Assembly: GCA_015680685.1 (NCBI GenBank)
Contig: MNCI01037900.1
Span: 263,595 to 323,594, forward strand
Direction of reading: 5' to 3'
DNA from: Gnetum montanum
Taxonomy: Eukaryota; Streptophyta; Gnetopsida; Gnetales; Gnetaceae
Length of the DNA stretch: 60,000 nt
Position numbers and translations under genes: made by a program. Every line of letters begins with the position of its first letter. Position 1 is the first letter of the stretch. Below the pieces are notes generated by a model. That model was given only the letters and a program-made list of their open reading frames with translations, did not search any database and was not told the DNA's origin. Shown here in pieces: positions 1 through 11,089 of this stretch.

Positions 1-666
1 AATCATGATTGCGATCAGAATGTCCACCTTTATCATGAGTTCGTGTCCCTTTTTTAGATCCTTTGTGCTTGTGGGTATCAGAACCTGGGTTATGAATAGT
101 GGTATGAATATTTTGATACACAATCCCTTGGTGAAAGTCAAGGGGAGGAACATCGTGTGTGGGCTCCTACCTGAGGTAGGTTCACCACCCTCATTTTTGC
201 TTAGGACATGCGGGACATCCTGGGACCACTTACCCTTCAAAGATTTATTATTTCTCTCTTATTGCAAGTCCCTTTGACATTGTGCCTTTGTGGGATGGTA
301 TTCTCTCAAGTCATGGTATTGCACAACGTATTCTGCATTTAAGTGTGGCATGCCAATTCGTGTGAGAGCACAAAGAAGCATGCTTGAAATTGAATGATCG
401 GGAGGTAACACTATGTTACCTTCTAAGTCTCACCAACGTAGTTGTTCATCTTGATGGAGGATAAAGGTGAAGTCTGGTATATACTCATCAGGATGAATAT
501 ATACCACTCGAACTTGTTGAGGGAATGGTAGATCAACGTTATGTGTATTACGCCACTGATTGTTTCCTGTTTCAGACCTAGGCAGTGAGGCACTTTCGTA
601 TGAAGAAGGAGACATACTCGTTTGTTCAGTGTGTAATGTATTCTTATTTATTATTTTCTCAATCAA
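1..666 (-). pseudogene. Element R1: gag N-terminal part and leader (Athila-like), decayed
   Basis: Read on the minus strand, this is the 5' end of a gag gene homologous to the better preserved copy in element F (52650-53123). Shared landmarks are the motif FHQDEQLRW (here FILHQDEQLRW, near 430-465), a GNIVLPPD block and a later KGKW/KGKV segment near 235. Gag forms the particle in which retrotransposon RNA is packaged. The reading frame upstream of FHQDEQLRW is open for about 60 residues and suggests that the true gag start lies near 600-620. TAG stops interrupt the frame downstream. The gene runs off the left edge of the window, so capsid and later domains are not visible. The assignment rests on alignment by eye to F. 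Confidence 0.6.
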
Positions 667-732
667 CCCTAAGGGTTCGTTCCAACGATGTGAATGATTT
701 CCTATGTTCTAATTAGCACACAAACAACTAAG

Positions 733-750
733 TCCTTGGCAACGATGCCA
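733..750 (-). promoter_or_regulatory. Primer-binding site of R1, tRNA-Asp type
   Basis: One base inside the LTR end, the minus strand reads TGGCATCGTTGCCAAGGA. This resembles the tRNA-Asp primer site known from Athila elements (TGGCGCCGTTGCCGGGGA). All differences are C-to-T or G-to-A. It marks the LTR on its right as the 5' LTR of a minus-strand element and supports the Athila assignment. Confidence 0.65.
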
Positions 751-1508
751 ATGATGAGTAGCAAGGTACCCCTATGCTCAACCATACAAATACGAGCATT
801 TCATGTATGATCTGATCGAATTCAAAGGACTAAGTGCTTATGTGCCCTTGTAGAACAAGGATGGATTGATTGATCATTATCTTCTCAAGCTTACCTGTAT
901 GTCACAATTGTATGGTTAAGTAAGCTTGAGGCATATGATTTTTATAGCTTTTAGTTTTTTATGTCCTGCGCTAGTAGGAAAAGAGAGAGATAACTAGGTG
1001 ACTAATTTAACTTAACTACTCATTAACTAAGGTCTAACTAATCCTAACACAAGCATCCGTTCCCACTTGCCGTACACATCCTGAACCAGTGCAACACTGC
1101 TGGGATTACCAAACGCTAATTGTTACTAGGTTACCAAGCATTACATGCATCCTTGAAGTGGTCATGCTTGTGTAATTTAAATATTTTCTTAAGTGATCAA
1201 AATGAATTGTTGTGCTAATAAAAGAAATGTAAAGTGCATAAAATAAAATAAAATAAATTCATAAGAAAGTAAAATAAAAGAAATGTGTAAGAAAACAAAT
1301 CTCAAGTGCTGTCAAGATGAATCAAAGAGCTCGTCTTTATTGCCGTACAGAAGGTGTGCTCAGGTACATAATGCTCAAATAAAGATCCATCCACACTTAG
1401 AACTCCTACTGTGGGCACTTGGAAAATACTCTAACTTTCAAATAGACTACAAGAGTATCGCTACTTGATTGCTGAAAGACTTCCTCAAATTGTGCACATG
1501 GGCATTGT

Positions 1509-1516
1509 GTTTATAG
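1509..1516 (-). promoter_or_regulatory. TATA box of R1 LTR
   Basis: The minus strand reads CCTATAAACA, placed just downstream (element sense) of the palindromic array. The same relative position holds a TATA box in the LTRs of F, A, C and D. Confidence 0.5.
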
Positions 1517-1530
1517 GCTTGGGAGCAACT

Positions 1531-1750
1531 ACTCTAATAATTAGAGTAACCACTCTAATAATTAGAATAACTACTAAAGTAACCCCTAGAGTAACCACTC
1601 TAATAATTAGAATAACTACTAGAGTAACCACTCTAATAATTAGAGTAACTGCTAAAGTAACCGCTAGAGTAACCACTCTAATAATTAGAGTAACTACTAG
1701 AGTAATAGCTAGAGTAACCACTCTAATAATTAGAATAACTACTAAAGTAA
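1531..1750. repeat. Tandem palindromic repeat array in R1 U3
   Basis: Six copies of a near-palindrome ACTCTAATAATTAGAGT (7-bp arms, 3-nt loop; some copies carry AGAAT) start at about 1531, 1552, 1597, 1630, 1675 and 1720. Spacing follows 21, 45, 33, 45 and 45 bp. They are separated by degenerate 12-bp units of the type GCTAGAGTAACC. The array sits directly upstream of the LTR TATA box. The long open frames on both strands here are by-products of the repeat and not genes. Confidence 0.85.
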
Positions 1751-1960
1751 ATGCTCTCATCATTTGTGAACAAATGCTATATAGCTGTGTGGTGTAGAGC
1801 TTATTGATAAGAATCATTGAAAAACTTCAAAACTAGTTCTTATTGGATAAATTCAAGGTGAAAACTAAAAGTTCCTTTAGAAGCTAATTTGTTGAGATTG
1901 AAAGTTGAAGCATTGTGTCATTTCTTAATATTTTACATGATAAATAAAAGTAAATTGTAA

Positions 1961-2221
1961 TGTAAGAAAATTTGTTGTAAGCCATTGATCAAAACATGCA
2001 TCTAACTGAATTGCACAAAATCACCAAATTGCAGAAATAAACCAAAAACTAACCTCCAACCATTGATGCTCTCATTTGGACTACATGAATGTTTTTTGGA
2101 TTCTTCTATCACACTAATGCTCAACAATGATGATGTATGCAAACTTTGAGTGTTTGGGATAGGGACACAAAAATTGTAACACTGTAGTGAGTTTGATATC
2201 TTCTAGTGTCTGCTTGTTCTC
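1961..2221. repeat. Dispersed 260-bp repeat, copy 1
   Basis: This segment matches 5037-5312 almost throughout. Both copies share the runs 'cattgatcaaaacatg', 'cctccaaccattgatg' and 'gagtttgatatcttctagtg'. The two copies flank the Ty1/copia remnant. They may be the untranslated leader of that element present twice, or an older repeat into which it inserted. Copy 1 ends where a TGATGAG LTR fragment begins. Confidence 0.7.
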
Positions 2222-2490
2222 TGATGAGCAGCGAGCACCCCCTACATCCAAATATATGAATCTCAAGTGTTCACGCATGATCGAGTCAAATTCTGTGTAG
2301 AGGACTAGTTGTGGTATCTAGATCATTATGCCTTGATCGTAGTTCATTGTCTTCCCACTTGGACTACTGGTAGCTTTGTCATGCATGGTTTAGTCCAAAG
2401 TGAGGCATATGATCGTTGATGTTATTCTAGCCCTATGTAACTCCTAATGATAATAGAGAAATGAATTATTTAATCTAATTTATAACAAAA
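2222..2490 (-). repeat. R2: truncated TGATGAG LTR fragment
   Basis: Starting TGATGAGCAGCGAGCACCCC, this piece matches the reverse complement of the end of the element C LTR (29540-29728), including the shared run near 2355-2400 about 'gttgtcttcccacttgg'. It carries only the U5-side portion of an LTR. No primer-binding site adjoins it, so it is the outer end of a 3' LTR or of a solo LTR, truncated on the right next to the copia remnant. Confidence 0.65.
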
Positions 2491-2504
2491 AGATAAAATC
2501 TAAA

Positions 2505-3250
2505 CTAGCCTATGGGCAATGTGCGTCCATTCTCAGCTTGCCAAACACAAGTGTCAAAGTTAGTAAAATCTAGAGTACTAAGTACTCCATGATTAACTAA
2601 TCTCTTTATTCTCTTAATAGAGATATGTATTAATCTATAATGCCATAACATAGAGGATTCTTTATTCATAACACATCTCTTAATGCCAACACTATCATAA
2701 ACATGCATAGAAGTATAAGAAGTTTCATTTTGTAAACTAAGTTTGAAAAGACCATCTTTCAATGTACAATTTCCAATAAGTTCAAATCTATAACATAAAC
2801 TAAATATATCATCTAAAAAATTAAAGGAAAATCCCATTGATACAAGCCTTGAAACAAAAATTAAATTCCTCAAAAAACTTGGAATATAAAATGTCTTTTC
2901 CAACTCTAAAACAAAACCACTACTTAAAACTAATTTTCATGTTTCAACTGCCTCCACATGTAAGCACATCTTGTTCCTTGAATAGCTACACAACTCACTT
3001 TCCACTTTCTTCCTTAGGTTTTTCACCCTTGCAAGGAATTAGTAACATGGATTGTAGAATTGGAGTCAATATACCATTTTTTATGGCCAACATCAACCAT
3101 ATTAGATTCAAAACAAATAAGTGAGAATTGAGTACCTTTCTTCTGAAGCCAATTTTGATATTTAGGATAACCCTTATTTACATGCCCTTTCTTCTTGAAA
3201 AAAAAAAGCATCTAGATTCCTTATTAATATCAGCTTGTGTATGTAATTTT
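2505..3250 (-). pseudogene. Ty1/copia remnant: gag zinc knuckle, protease, pre-integrase domain
   Basis: On the minus strand, 3023-3211 reads a zinc-knuckle end (KKKGHVNKGYPKYQNWL; the expected cysteines are partly lost) followed by the protease core WYIDSNSTIHVTN, where the family has DSGST. Then 2505-2903 holds the gag_pre-integrase region with the typical LWHYRLIHIS (family: LWHxRLGHIS) and LDFTNFDTCV. This is the order found in plant Ty1/copia polyproteins. The integrase core, RT and RNase H that should follow are absent. The remnant ends at about 2505, beside the R2 LTR fragment. Loss of the protease glycine and the frame breaks show that it is dead. Confidence 0.75.
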
Positions 3251-3900
3251 CCCTTCCCCTTATTTTTGGCTTTCCCCTTATTCTCTTCTTGTGTAGCCAA
3301 ATGAATTTCATAGCAACTCTACCATTTTCTTGTACACACATGGTCATTAGTTCATTGATTGACCATTTTTCCCTATGTGTGTTATAAGAAATATTAAAGG
3401 GTCCATATTGCTATGGGAGCATGTTCAAGATGTAATGCACAAGGAAAGACTCTAACCTCTCAACCTCAAGTGTTTTCAACTAAGCCGCTATCTCCCTCAT
3501 TTCCATGATGTGCTCATGCACACCATGAATTTTTGTGAGCTTCATGGATGAAAATTTCAATATTAAGGTGCTAGCAAAAGCTTTGTCTAATGATTCAAAT
3601 CATTCATCAATTGCCTTCATTAAAGCTCACACATTGTCATATTGTTCCAATGAACCATGCATACCAACTAAGATCTTGGTCTTTATGAGCATGAGACAAA
3701 GGCGATTAGATCACTCCCATTTTTTATAACAACCAACATCATCTAATTAGTTGGCTTCCATAAGGACATGTGGTTCATCATTATAGATAACATCGTTAAT
3801 GTCCATCCAGCCTAAATGAAGGAGACTTCTCTCCTTCCACATCTTATAATTATCATCCTTTAATTTAGGAATGCCACATTTAAAATGTTAATTCAATAGG
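3250..3900 (-). pseudogene. Ty1/copia gag (UBN2-type), decayed
   Basis: The minus strand, read across frames, gives the sequence of the common plant copia gag: a segment like HGVHEHIMEM near 3500-3540, then segments resembling FLVHYILNMLPQQYGPF (near 3400-3460) and HREKWSINELMTMCVQEE (near 3330-3385). These belong to the gag-polypeptide (UBN2) family that precedes the zinc knuckle seen at 3185-3211. Several frameshifts and stops break the gene. It joins the protease/pre-integrase remnant immediately downstream, so it is part of the same minus-strand element. Confidence 0.6.
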
Positions 3901-5036
3901 TTGTATTACTGCATAAATTAAAACATGCTTATGCCACTAAATTTGAGGTTAAAATACCATATGACATGTTTACCAATGTAAATCATGCATAAAATATGAA
4001 TTAAATGACATAAAAATTTCCTACAAGCTAAATTTTTAATTCAAAAAGATTCATATATTCTTATGATGAAACTATTAAATTATATCCCTTTTCTTAATCC
4101 TTGTGGGTAAAAATTAAAAAATAATAATTTAATACATCATCCAAATTAATCATATCAAATATAATAAGAATTCATGTGGAAAAAAATCTATTATATTAGA
4201 TATGATTAATCCTAATTTAATGTTTATTTACCATATGTGATCCAAAAACTCTTAATATATAATTTTGCATAATTAAAGATGTTGTGGCTACTCTCTAATT
4301 ATACAAAATTATATAGATAACTAGCCATTTATTTAATGCACAAAAACTATTTTTCTAACTCATATACCAATATGTCTCTTTATGAATATATACAAAATAA
4401 ATTATGCATAAAATAAATTATTTCTAAAATAAATTACCAAATTTTAACATTCCTTAATAAATATGGTATTAAAATAAACATAATTTAATTTTAGAAATAT
4501 TAATGAATAAGCAACTTTATGCATTTCTAAATGAATTACCAAAATTTTAAAATTCATAAAAATTTTGGTAATTTTAATTCCAAAAATATTTTAGAAATGC
4601 CAAAACAACTAATTTGCAAGAATTGAATAAACTTTAGCATAAATTAAATTTTAAAATTTCATCTACTCTAAATGACAAAATTTTAAATTTCACAAAATTT
4701 CAAAAAAAAATTATTTAGCATGATTTTAGAAAATGACATGTCATTTTGGCAAAGAACACATTTCATAACTTCAAAATGACATGTTCTTTAGCTACTGTAA
4801 AAATAGCATTGTTTTAAAGCTCTCTTAAACCAAAAACTAGCATCATTTTTTATGTTTCAAATCACTAAATTATTAGAAATTTAATCCCTTAATAATTTCT
4901 AACATTATTTTTCACAAATAATCATTGAAAAATAAATTCTACTGATTCAAACCATCATCAAAAATTTTGTTAATAGAAACCTTATCCAAATAAGTTCTAA
5001 GCATTAAGACAAATACCTAACCAACTTCGATACTAA
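3900..5036. other. AT-rich gene-free stretch
   Basis: Very AT-rich with no coding frame that I recognise. It holds two strong inverted repeats: an 80-nt hairpin at 4521-4600 and an 18-bp perfect palindrome AAAATGACATGTCATTTT at 4730-4747. It may be the leader of the copia element or a separate decayed insertion. Confidence 0.5.
4521..4600. repeat. AT-rich 80-nt inverted repeat (hairpin)
   Basis: The outer arms GCATTTCTAA (4521-4530) and TTAGAAATGC (4591-4600) enclose perfect 15-bp inner arms AATTACCAAAATTTT (4534-4548) and its complement (4559-4573), with a 10-nt loop. It could be the core of a decayed miniature inverted-repeat element. No target-site duplication was identified. Confidence 0.6.
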
Positions 5037-5312
5037 ATGTAAGAAAAGTTTTCTATAAAACATTGATCAAAACATGTATTTAACCAAATTGCAAAAAATC
5101 ACCAAAATGCAGAAAGAAACCAAAAACCAACCTCCAACCATTGATGTTGTCATTTGGACTATGTAAACATGTTTCAAAGAGTGTTTTGGATTCTTCTATC
5201 ACACTAATGCTCAACAACAATAGTTATGTATGCAGACTTTGAGTGTTTGTGATAGGGACCTAAAAGCTGTAACACTATCGTGAGTTTGATATCTTCTAGT
5301 GCTTATCTGTTT
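5037..5312. repeat. Dispersed 260-bp repeat, copy 2
   Basis: Homologous to 1961-2221 over its length. On the minus strand it lies where a copia leader would sit, between LTR and gag. The following 'ggttagaaaatc' near 5334 is reminiscent of a copia LTR start, but I cannot define an LTR. Confidence 0.65.
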
Positions 5313-5574
5313 TCTAATCAAGAACATTTTATAGGTTAGAAAATCAATTACCAAGGATTAACTTCTGGTTTAAATGGAAAATATGAGACCTTTCTTATGA
5401 AAACCATTACAACAAATTTAGTTGGTTTCAAATTTGAAACCATTTGTTTTCCATAACACATAAAGGGTTATATTAAAACTTTCATAAAAAGTTATGTTGA
5501 AACTTTCCATAATGTGTAAATAGTTACATTGAAACTTTCAATCATGCTTAAACAATTATATTAAAACCGTTTTT

Positions 5575-5844
5575 TTGCCATAACACATAAATGGTTTACA
5601 TTAATAGTGATAATTCAAAACAACCTTGGAAACTTGTTACAAAGAAAGTTTTAGAAAATCACAAAATGAAGCATATATATATATATCTTCAATTTTATTG
5701 AAACTTTCAATAACATGTAAATGGTTTACATTTAATAGTGATAATTCGAAAAAACCTTGGAAACCTGTTAGAAAGAAAGTTTTAGAAAATCACAAAATGA
5801 GGCACACGCACACAGACATATATATCTCTTCAATTTTACTAACC
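5575..5844. repeat. About 129-bp tandem duplication
   Basis: The block starting TAAATGGTTTACATT at 5588 is repeated from 5717 with few changes, including 'agtgataattc', 'aaccttggaaac' and 'gaaagttttagaaaatcac'. Each copy is followed by a different AT or AC dinucleotide run and then by 'cttcaattttact/ttg'. Confidence 0.8.
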
Positions 5845-7310
5845 ATATTAGAGGTGGCAGGCATGATGATACATGCAAAAAATTAGCAAAGACAACTCAT
5901 CTTTGAGTGAAAAGGGGAATATAGAATATGTCTATTACAAGTGGTAGAAGATGAGCAATATGTATTAGTAGAATGTTGTAGTAAATATTTTTTTAAAAGA
6001 AAATGGAAAATCTAAGTCTAGCGTGTCTTATATGAGCTATTCAAGCTATGTGTTAGTTATAGAGAATTATATAGAAAAAGTGTGCAAATTGCCTCAGTAT
6101 TAAACATATGTATTACATTCAAGATTTATTACTACTAAGATATTTTGAAGAAATTCATCTTATAAATCATTTCAGTCTACATAGACATAATAAAATATCT
6201 ATATTAGTATCATACATGTTCACATCATGCACCTTTATGAGCATTCAAGAGCACTGAAATAGATTTCAATGTCAACAATGAATGTAAATATAAATTAGCC
6301 ATATAAGAGAATCTTCAAGATCACTGAAAATTGACAAGACAACAACAAATAGCATTGTGTCTCAATGCAATAATAATTGACACATAAGTAAATATTGTCT
6401 CAGCATACCAGAAATTGAATCAGTATTGGAAATACCTAAAATAGAATCAGTATTTGGAAAAGAATGCAAGATCAAGTATTTTATACTTGATGGTTGTTGA
6501 TGCCAACATTGCCCATGCTAGGCATAGGGCCATGACTTATTGGTTTACACACTAAGGTATGATGTCATGATTTGAATAGGGGTGCTTCAATAAGAGGTAC
6601 CATGCAATCTTTAAATTATTGTCATCTATCAACAAAACCTCCTCTCCTCACAAGGATGACCCCTACTTATAGTTTGTTTTCGGGTTTTGATCCTCCCCTT
6701 TCTCCTAAAATGATGAACCCTAATTATATTTTGCTTAACTTCTACTTAAAGCACTATTATATGTACAAAAGAAAATACAAGCAACATTTAAGGGATTGTT
6801 ATAAGAACTAGATGATGGTACATATCACTAACATGAAAAAAAAATTTATAGAACTTAATTAGAATTTGTGTTACATATTATCCAATGAAATAAAACCCAT
6901 AACTCAACCTTTCTAAATCAAACATTTAGATTTGAAACTAGCTTTGATTTTTTTAAATTTTTATAACCTCAGGATTCTATGTATCCATACTTAAGTCCTG
7001 CAAAGGCTACACTACAATGGGCAATTCTTGACATAAATTTCCCACACAAAATCCCTATGCTGAATATTTCTAAATTTAGATTTATATTCTATATAAGAGA
7101 GATGCTTCTCTTGACATTGTAGAAATTGTCAGGACATCATATTCATCTAAAATAACATTAAGCACCTCTAGGAAGTTGCAAGGTAAAGTTCATTAATTCT
7201 CAAAGGGTTTTGATAGCTCAAATTTCTAATATATCTTCTTCTCAATGCTTAAAGTTGGATTTCACTTTTAAGAGCATATCAACGAAAGATATTGAGAATG
7301 CATAAAATCC
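5845..7310. other. No recognisable gene
   Basis: AT-rich unique-looking sequence. Short open frames exist (for example around 6572-6811), but none resembles a known protein family and codon use looks random. I see no LTR ends or tandem repeats here. Confidence 0.5.
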
Positions 7311-8420
7311 TTACTTGGATAAACAACTCAAAGATATGTTAGATGAAGAATTAAAAATAGGAGTTGAAGCTATGAATTTGGATTCAAACATAATAGTAAA
7401 AATTATTGAAAATATCAATGGCCCATCAAATAAGGAGCCAGCTAGCATGGCAATGGGCATTTTGTGGGAGTTGTGGCAGTGGTGGGCAACATGGGCATGG
7501 GCAACACGAGTTACCAACATGCAAGCAATGGTAGAGGTGGACATAACCAACAATGGTAGACATGGATGAGTGATGAACACAGGCATTCATAACAATAGTG
7601 GGGAGAGGCTTATAAGAGGGGAAGTGATTAGCAAGCAAGAGGAAAAGACATCGCTCAAGGTCCCTTGCTCACTGGCAGTAGATGATAGTCAAAATGTGTC
7701 AATGCATGGCATCAAATGGCAAACAATGATGGCACACAAGGATGAAAATTATCTCTCAGCCTCCCCCTCTACTGTCAATAGATGCATCAATAGCAGCATG
7801 TGGAAAGTGTGCACATGGCAAGTGGTCAGTGGATCTCGATGATCAGTGGCAGCAACATTAGCGACAGCTTCCAATGGCTGCAGTGTGTGCATGCATTAGT
7901 AGACTCATGGTAGTTAGCTACTGGTAGTGAGTAGGCATGAACAATCATGGCAATGACAAACATAGGTGGCATGCAGTGACATTGCAAGCAGTGTAAGGCA
8001 GAGAGCATGGTGTGCAACAATGGCATGCAAACAGTGGTAGACAGTGCTAACTAGTGGCAAGCATAGCAAACGATGGTGCACATTAGAGGCATAGATGGAA
8101 AAGGCAACGATTTGAGCAAGTAGTAACCAATGGGCAACAGGAGCCTATAAATAGTAATAAGTGTGATAGACAATGGTGCACAATAGAGGCACAAACAACA
8201 ACATCAAGCAATACATAGCAGTAAAAACGATGCATGTTAGCAATGGTAGTAGGTGGTAGCAGTAGCATTGATGGTAGTGCATTCCTGCGTAGCAAGGTTT
8301 TTTCTCTTTTTTGCAGCAGAAAGGTTGTTTACTCAATAGTGGGTGTCATTGGTAATAACAATGTTGTGAGCAACTACAGCAAATGGCGATGAATGACAAA
8401 AACATGATGGTAAGGGGTAA
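7311..8420. other. GC-richer degenerate repeat region, function unknown
   Basis: Composition changes abruptly from its AT-rich surroundings. The region is built of loosely repeated words such as 'caatggtag', 'ggcaa', 'atggtgcaca' and 'agaggca'. For example, 'atggtgcaca..agaggca' occurs near 8072 and near 8175. Overlapping frames are open on both strands because stop codons are rare in the repeated words. The opening piece, plus frame 7315-7440 (starting MDKQLKDMLDEELKIG), looks more protein-like than the rest, but I do not recognise it. It may be a decayed gene or transposon fragment followed by a degenerate minisatellite. Confidence 0.35.
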
Positions 8421-8539
8421 GATCCCTATTTAATCATTTAACATCACATATCCCTCTACAGTTGAGACTATTCCCTAGTTTTTGTACCCATATAGGAGGC
8501 ATCCTAGGAAATATTCTCCATAAATAAGTTTTACCAGGT

Positions 8540-9390
8540 GTTGATGTGTCCAAAATTTACGCATCAACACCCTTTGGGCGCTACAAGAAGGGTTATTTTC
8601 CCAACCTCTGTTTTTTCCTTTATGTTTCTAAAAATATCAGTTTTTCTATTCTTTCCTATTGATTTGCACTATCTATTTTTGTTTTTTCTTTCCTAGTTTC
8701 ATTCCTATTTATATTCTTAATTACCAATTTATAGATTCTGAAGATTTCTATTTTTTCTAGTTTTTGAAAATTTCTATTGTTTATTCTTATTAACATTCAT
8801 CTATTTTCAGTCCTCTTGTTCTAAAAATCCAATTCATTTTTCTATTTTAGTTTCTAATTAGGTTACCTAAAACCTTTAGTGACCGGTTTCTAATACCAAT
8901 TCCAATTAATAATCACCTATTTTCAATTTTATCACTATGTTTCAATTTCATTTTCAAATCTCCAAATTTATACTCTAACAATCCTTATCTCAACTCCAAC
9001 TCTGGTGAGGTGATTTAAATCATTTTACTTTTAATTTACTTTTCTAAAATTTTGCATTTTTTGTTTTATTTGTGATTTTGATTTTCCTTTTAAAAATAAG
9101 AATAAATAAATAAAATATAGTATTTAAATATTTTTCCATTTTCTTTAATTTTTACACTTTATTAGCATTTTACATTTTTTGTTCTTTTTAATTTTATGAG
9201 CGAATCTTCCTATAAAACATCTCAACAAAGAGCTTCTACTCTTGCCCCTAGTCGATGCCATTTCACTTTAAGAAAATAACAAGCCTCACGTTTCCCAAGC
9301 TCTATCCCTAGAAGAACTTGAATTAGGATGGTAGCCAATCAACCCCTAGTTCCCTTGGTAAGCAACTCCTTTTGGATGAAAAAGGACAAG
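8540..9390 (+). other. Pyrimidine-rich leader-like sequence upstream of element A gag
   Basis: A run of T-rich, G-poor sequence with no gene leads to an ATG at 9197 that opens a short frame (beginning MSESSYKTSQ) with two stops before the recognisable gag of element A. The start holds TGATGTG...CATCA at about 8544-8568. It could be the 5' leader of element A or of another retroelement. No LTR or clear primer-binding site was found. Confidence 0.3.
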
Positions 9391-10235
9391 AAAAAGAAGA
9401 AAGATTTTGGATGAAAGGGCAAAGTGGCTTCAATGGCTGGGTGTTTAGACACAAGCTTTGAAGAAGAGGAAGAATGTGTCATATGGTAGTACAAACATCC
9501 CAAGGGATGTTGTCCCATGATGGCACACTTACAAGAAACATGGGCATATGCACTCAACCCCAAATTTGTCAAGAAATAGATACCCAAAAGGTTACCTTAC
9601 CCTCAAGGTAACTACAAGCAAAACTTCCAACCCACATACTATCCTAGTGGAGCTTTACCATAGCCATAAGAGTAGTATTATTAGTAGTGGCAACAACCCC
9701 AATCATAGGCCATGCCACCACCACGCCAACAGTATCCATATCGATAGCTGGATCTATATGGATACTATGTCCAACATCCAATCTCACTAGAAAATGCAAC
9801 TATTCAACCTCCACAATACTATCTACTAGAGTACCACACACCTACACCACCAAGGATAAATCCAAACTCATATATGCATCAATCAGTAGCTAATTCATAA
9901 AATCAAACTTCTCATTCTTTTCCATCAATGCCACCACCCACTATGCAAGGAGAATTGCCATCACAACCACAACAAAGGAAAGCTATAAGGGCAATAAGTA
10001 TATAGATAAAGGAACTTACCAACAACACTAAGGGCCAAACAAAGAAATGTCCTTTTTTTATGATGAGTCCTAAAAGGTTGGTAGAGTTAGAACTTCAATA
10101 CAACAAGCTTCTTCTAAGGAAGATCCTCCTAAAAACAATAAGCTTCCAACATCATCAAATACAAACATGCAGACTATCATGCTAACAAAGATAGTATCAT
10201 ATTAGATCAAGGTAGGAATACTTTTCAAGAAAAGA
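9390..10235 (+). pseudogene. Element A: C-terminal gag with zinc knuckle (Athila-like), decayed
   Basis: Only the nucleocapsid end of gag remains. A knuckle-like motif at about 9475-9516 (C-x2-W-x3-H-x4-C, with an in-frame TAG) matches CEVCYYDHPKDVV of element F and CDICISDNPKGHC of element C. It therefore follows the CX2CX3HX4C spacing of Athila gag with single-residue losses. It is followed by a segment like HLQETWAYALNP and a long Pro/Gln/Tyr-rich tail, as in F. The capsid domain is missing, so the element is 5' truncated. Many stops are TAG or TAA at places where F has Gln. It leads directly into the protease at 10236. Confidence 0.6.
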
Positions 10236-10640
10236 ATGGATCCAAAAGTTCCTTTGATTTATCTACAAGTAGCTAAAAATCTACCATGCAAGGCTTTACT
10301 AGATTCAAGTTTCAAAGTCAACTTGATCTCTCTAGAAGCATACAAATCATGGAACCTACCTACCTTAAATAAGTGCAACATCTGGTTAGAGATTGCATAT
10401 CAATCTATCACCATTTCTTTGGGACAAATAGAAGATGTAGTGACCACTTTCAATGAATGGTCCTATCTAGCAAACTTTCTAGTGATTGATATGAAAAATA
10501 ATGATAAGAAATTTCCAATCATAATGGGAAGCACATGGCCTAGCATAGTGGATGCTAAGTTAAACATGAGAAACTTTTCTATCAACATCTCTAAGAAACA
10601 ATCATGGAGCCATACATTCACAAAAGAATCCATGCATTAA
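10236..10640 (+). pseudogene. Element A: retroelement aspartic protease domain
   Basis: A 134-residue open frame aligns along its whole length with the protease of element F (residues about 185-315 of the frame at 50098-51210). Landmarks are IYLQVAKN, the active-site region ALLDSSFKVNLIS (F has LLDSGSG), LEIAYQSITISLGQIEDV, FLVIDMKNND and FPIIMGSTWPSIVDA. The family is the pepsin-like retroviral protease that cleaves gag-pol polyproteins and acts as a dimer. The catalytic triplet DSG is DSS here, and the following G is F, so this copy should be inactive. RT does not follow: the sequence passes through a short linker to the first polypurine motif at 11079. Confidence 0.75.
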
Positions 10641-11078
10641 GATTGATAAAGAAGGATGCAATTGTGAACTAACACTATAGAATGTCAACATAGTCATTAC
10701 ATCCATCCACAACTAATGTGAAAAAAAATGTGTGCGCACAAGAGAAAGCAAGGGTCACTAAACCAAAAGACACCCAATGGCCAATAATAGAGAACTTTCA
10801 ATTGTCCAAAACATGCATGGAACAATCTAAACCATTTATTTATTCCCATTCTAAAAAAAATGACCCTAACTAAGAACTTATAATTGGAAATACTAACCAC
10901 AATCATACACCAATAGAAAGAGGAACTAAGGACTTAGATGATAAAAATTCAATTACCATCACAATTGCATGGGATGATGACTAAAAACTAAATGACTAAC
11001 GATGGTAAGTACGAAACCTCAAGTGTAGATCCAAAGGAACTAGGGTGCATTTTCTAAACACTTGCTAAGGAGTTTAGT

Positions 11079-11089
11079 CATGGGGGAGA
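11079..11089 (+). promoter_or_regulatory. First (internal) polypurine motif of element A
   Basis: CATGGGGGAGA follows the protease linker. The same motif occurs after integrase or its deletion point in D (38909), C (24777) and F (49925-49935, minus). It resembles the polypurine tract that precedes the 3' LTR but lies several kilobases upstream of it. Confidence 0.45.

Larger units (their letters stand above)
752..1762 (-). repeat. 5' LTR of element R1 (TGATGAG...CTCATCA)
   Basis: The 1011-bp block begins TGATGAG and ends CTCATCA, perfect 7-bp inverted termini. Its first 700 bp align by eye to the LTR of F at 47322. Shared stretches include the opening region, the block 'cttta ttgccgtaca' near 1335-1350 and the region around 1390-1460. 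In element sense the minus-strand U3 starts at 1762. The U3 holds an expanded palindromic repeat array followed by a TATA box. The other LTR of R1 lies outside the window. Confidence 0.7.

Noticed and set aside
1531-1750. CRISPR-like array
   Set aside because: The 'spacers' are themselves degenerate repeats, the array lies in an LTR U3, and the context is a plant genome.
1465-1817. Two overlapping 110-residue frames on opposite strands rich in Thr/Val/Ile/Arg
   Set aside because: They are translations of the palindromic tandem repeat and have no gene features.
7311-7842. A small host gene on either strand
   Set aside because: Overlapping open frames on both strands come from low stop density in repeated words. 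No recognised domain, no splice structure and no promoter were seen.
8544-8568. TGATGTG...CATCA as LTR ends of a 5' LTR for element A
   Set aside because: The enclosed length is only about 25 bp, and the following 'tttgggcgctac' is not a convincing tRNA-Asp primer site.
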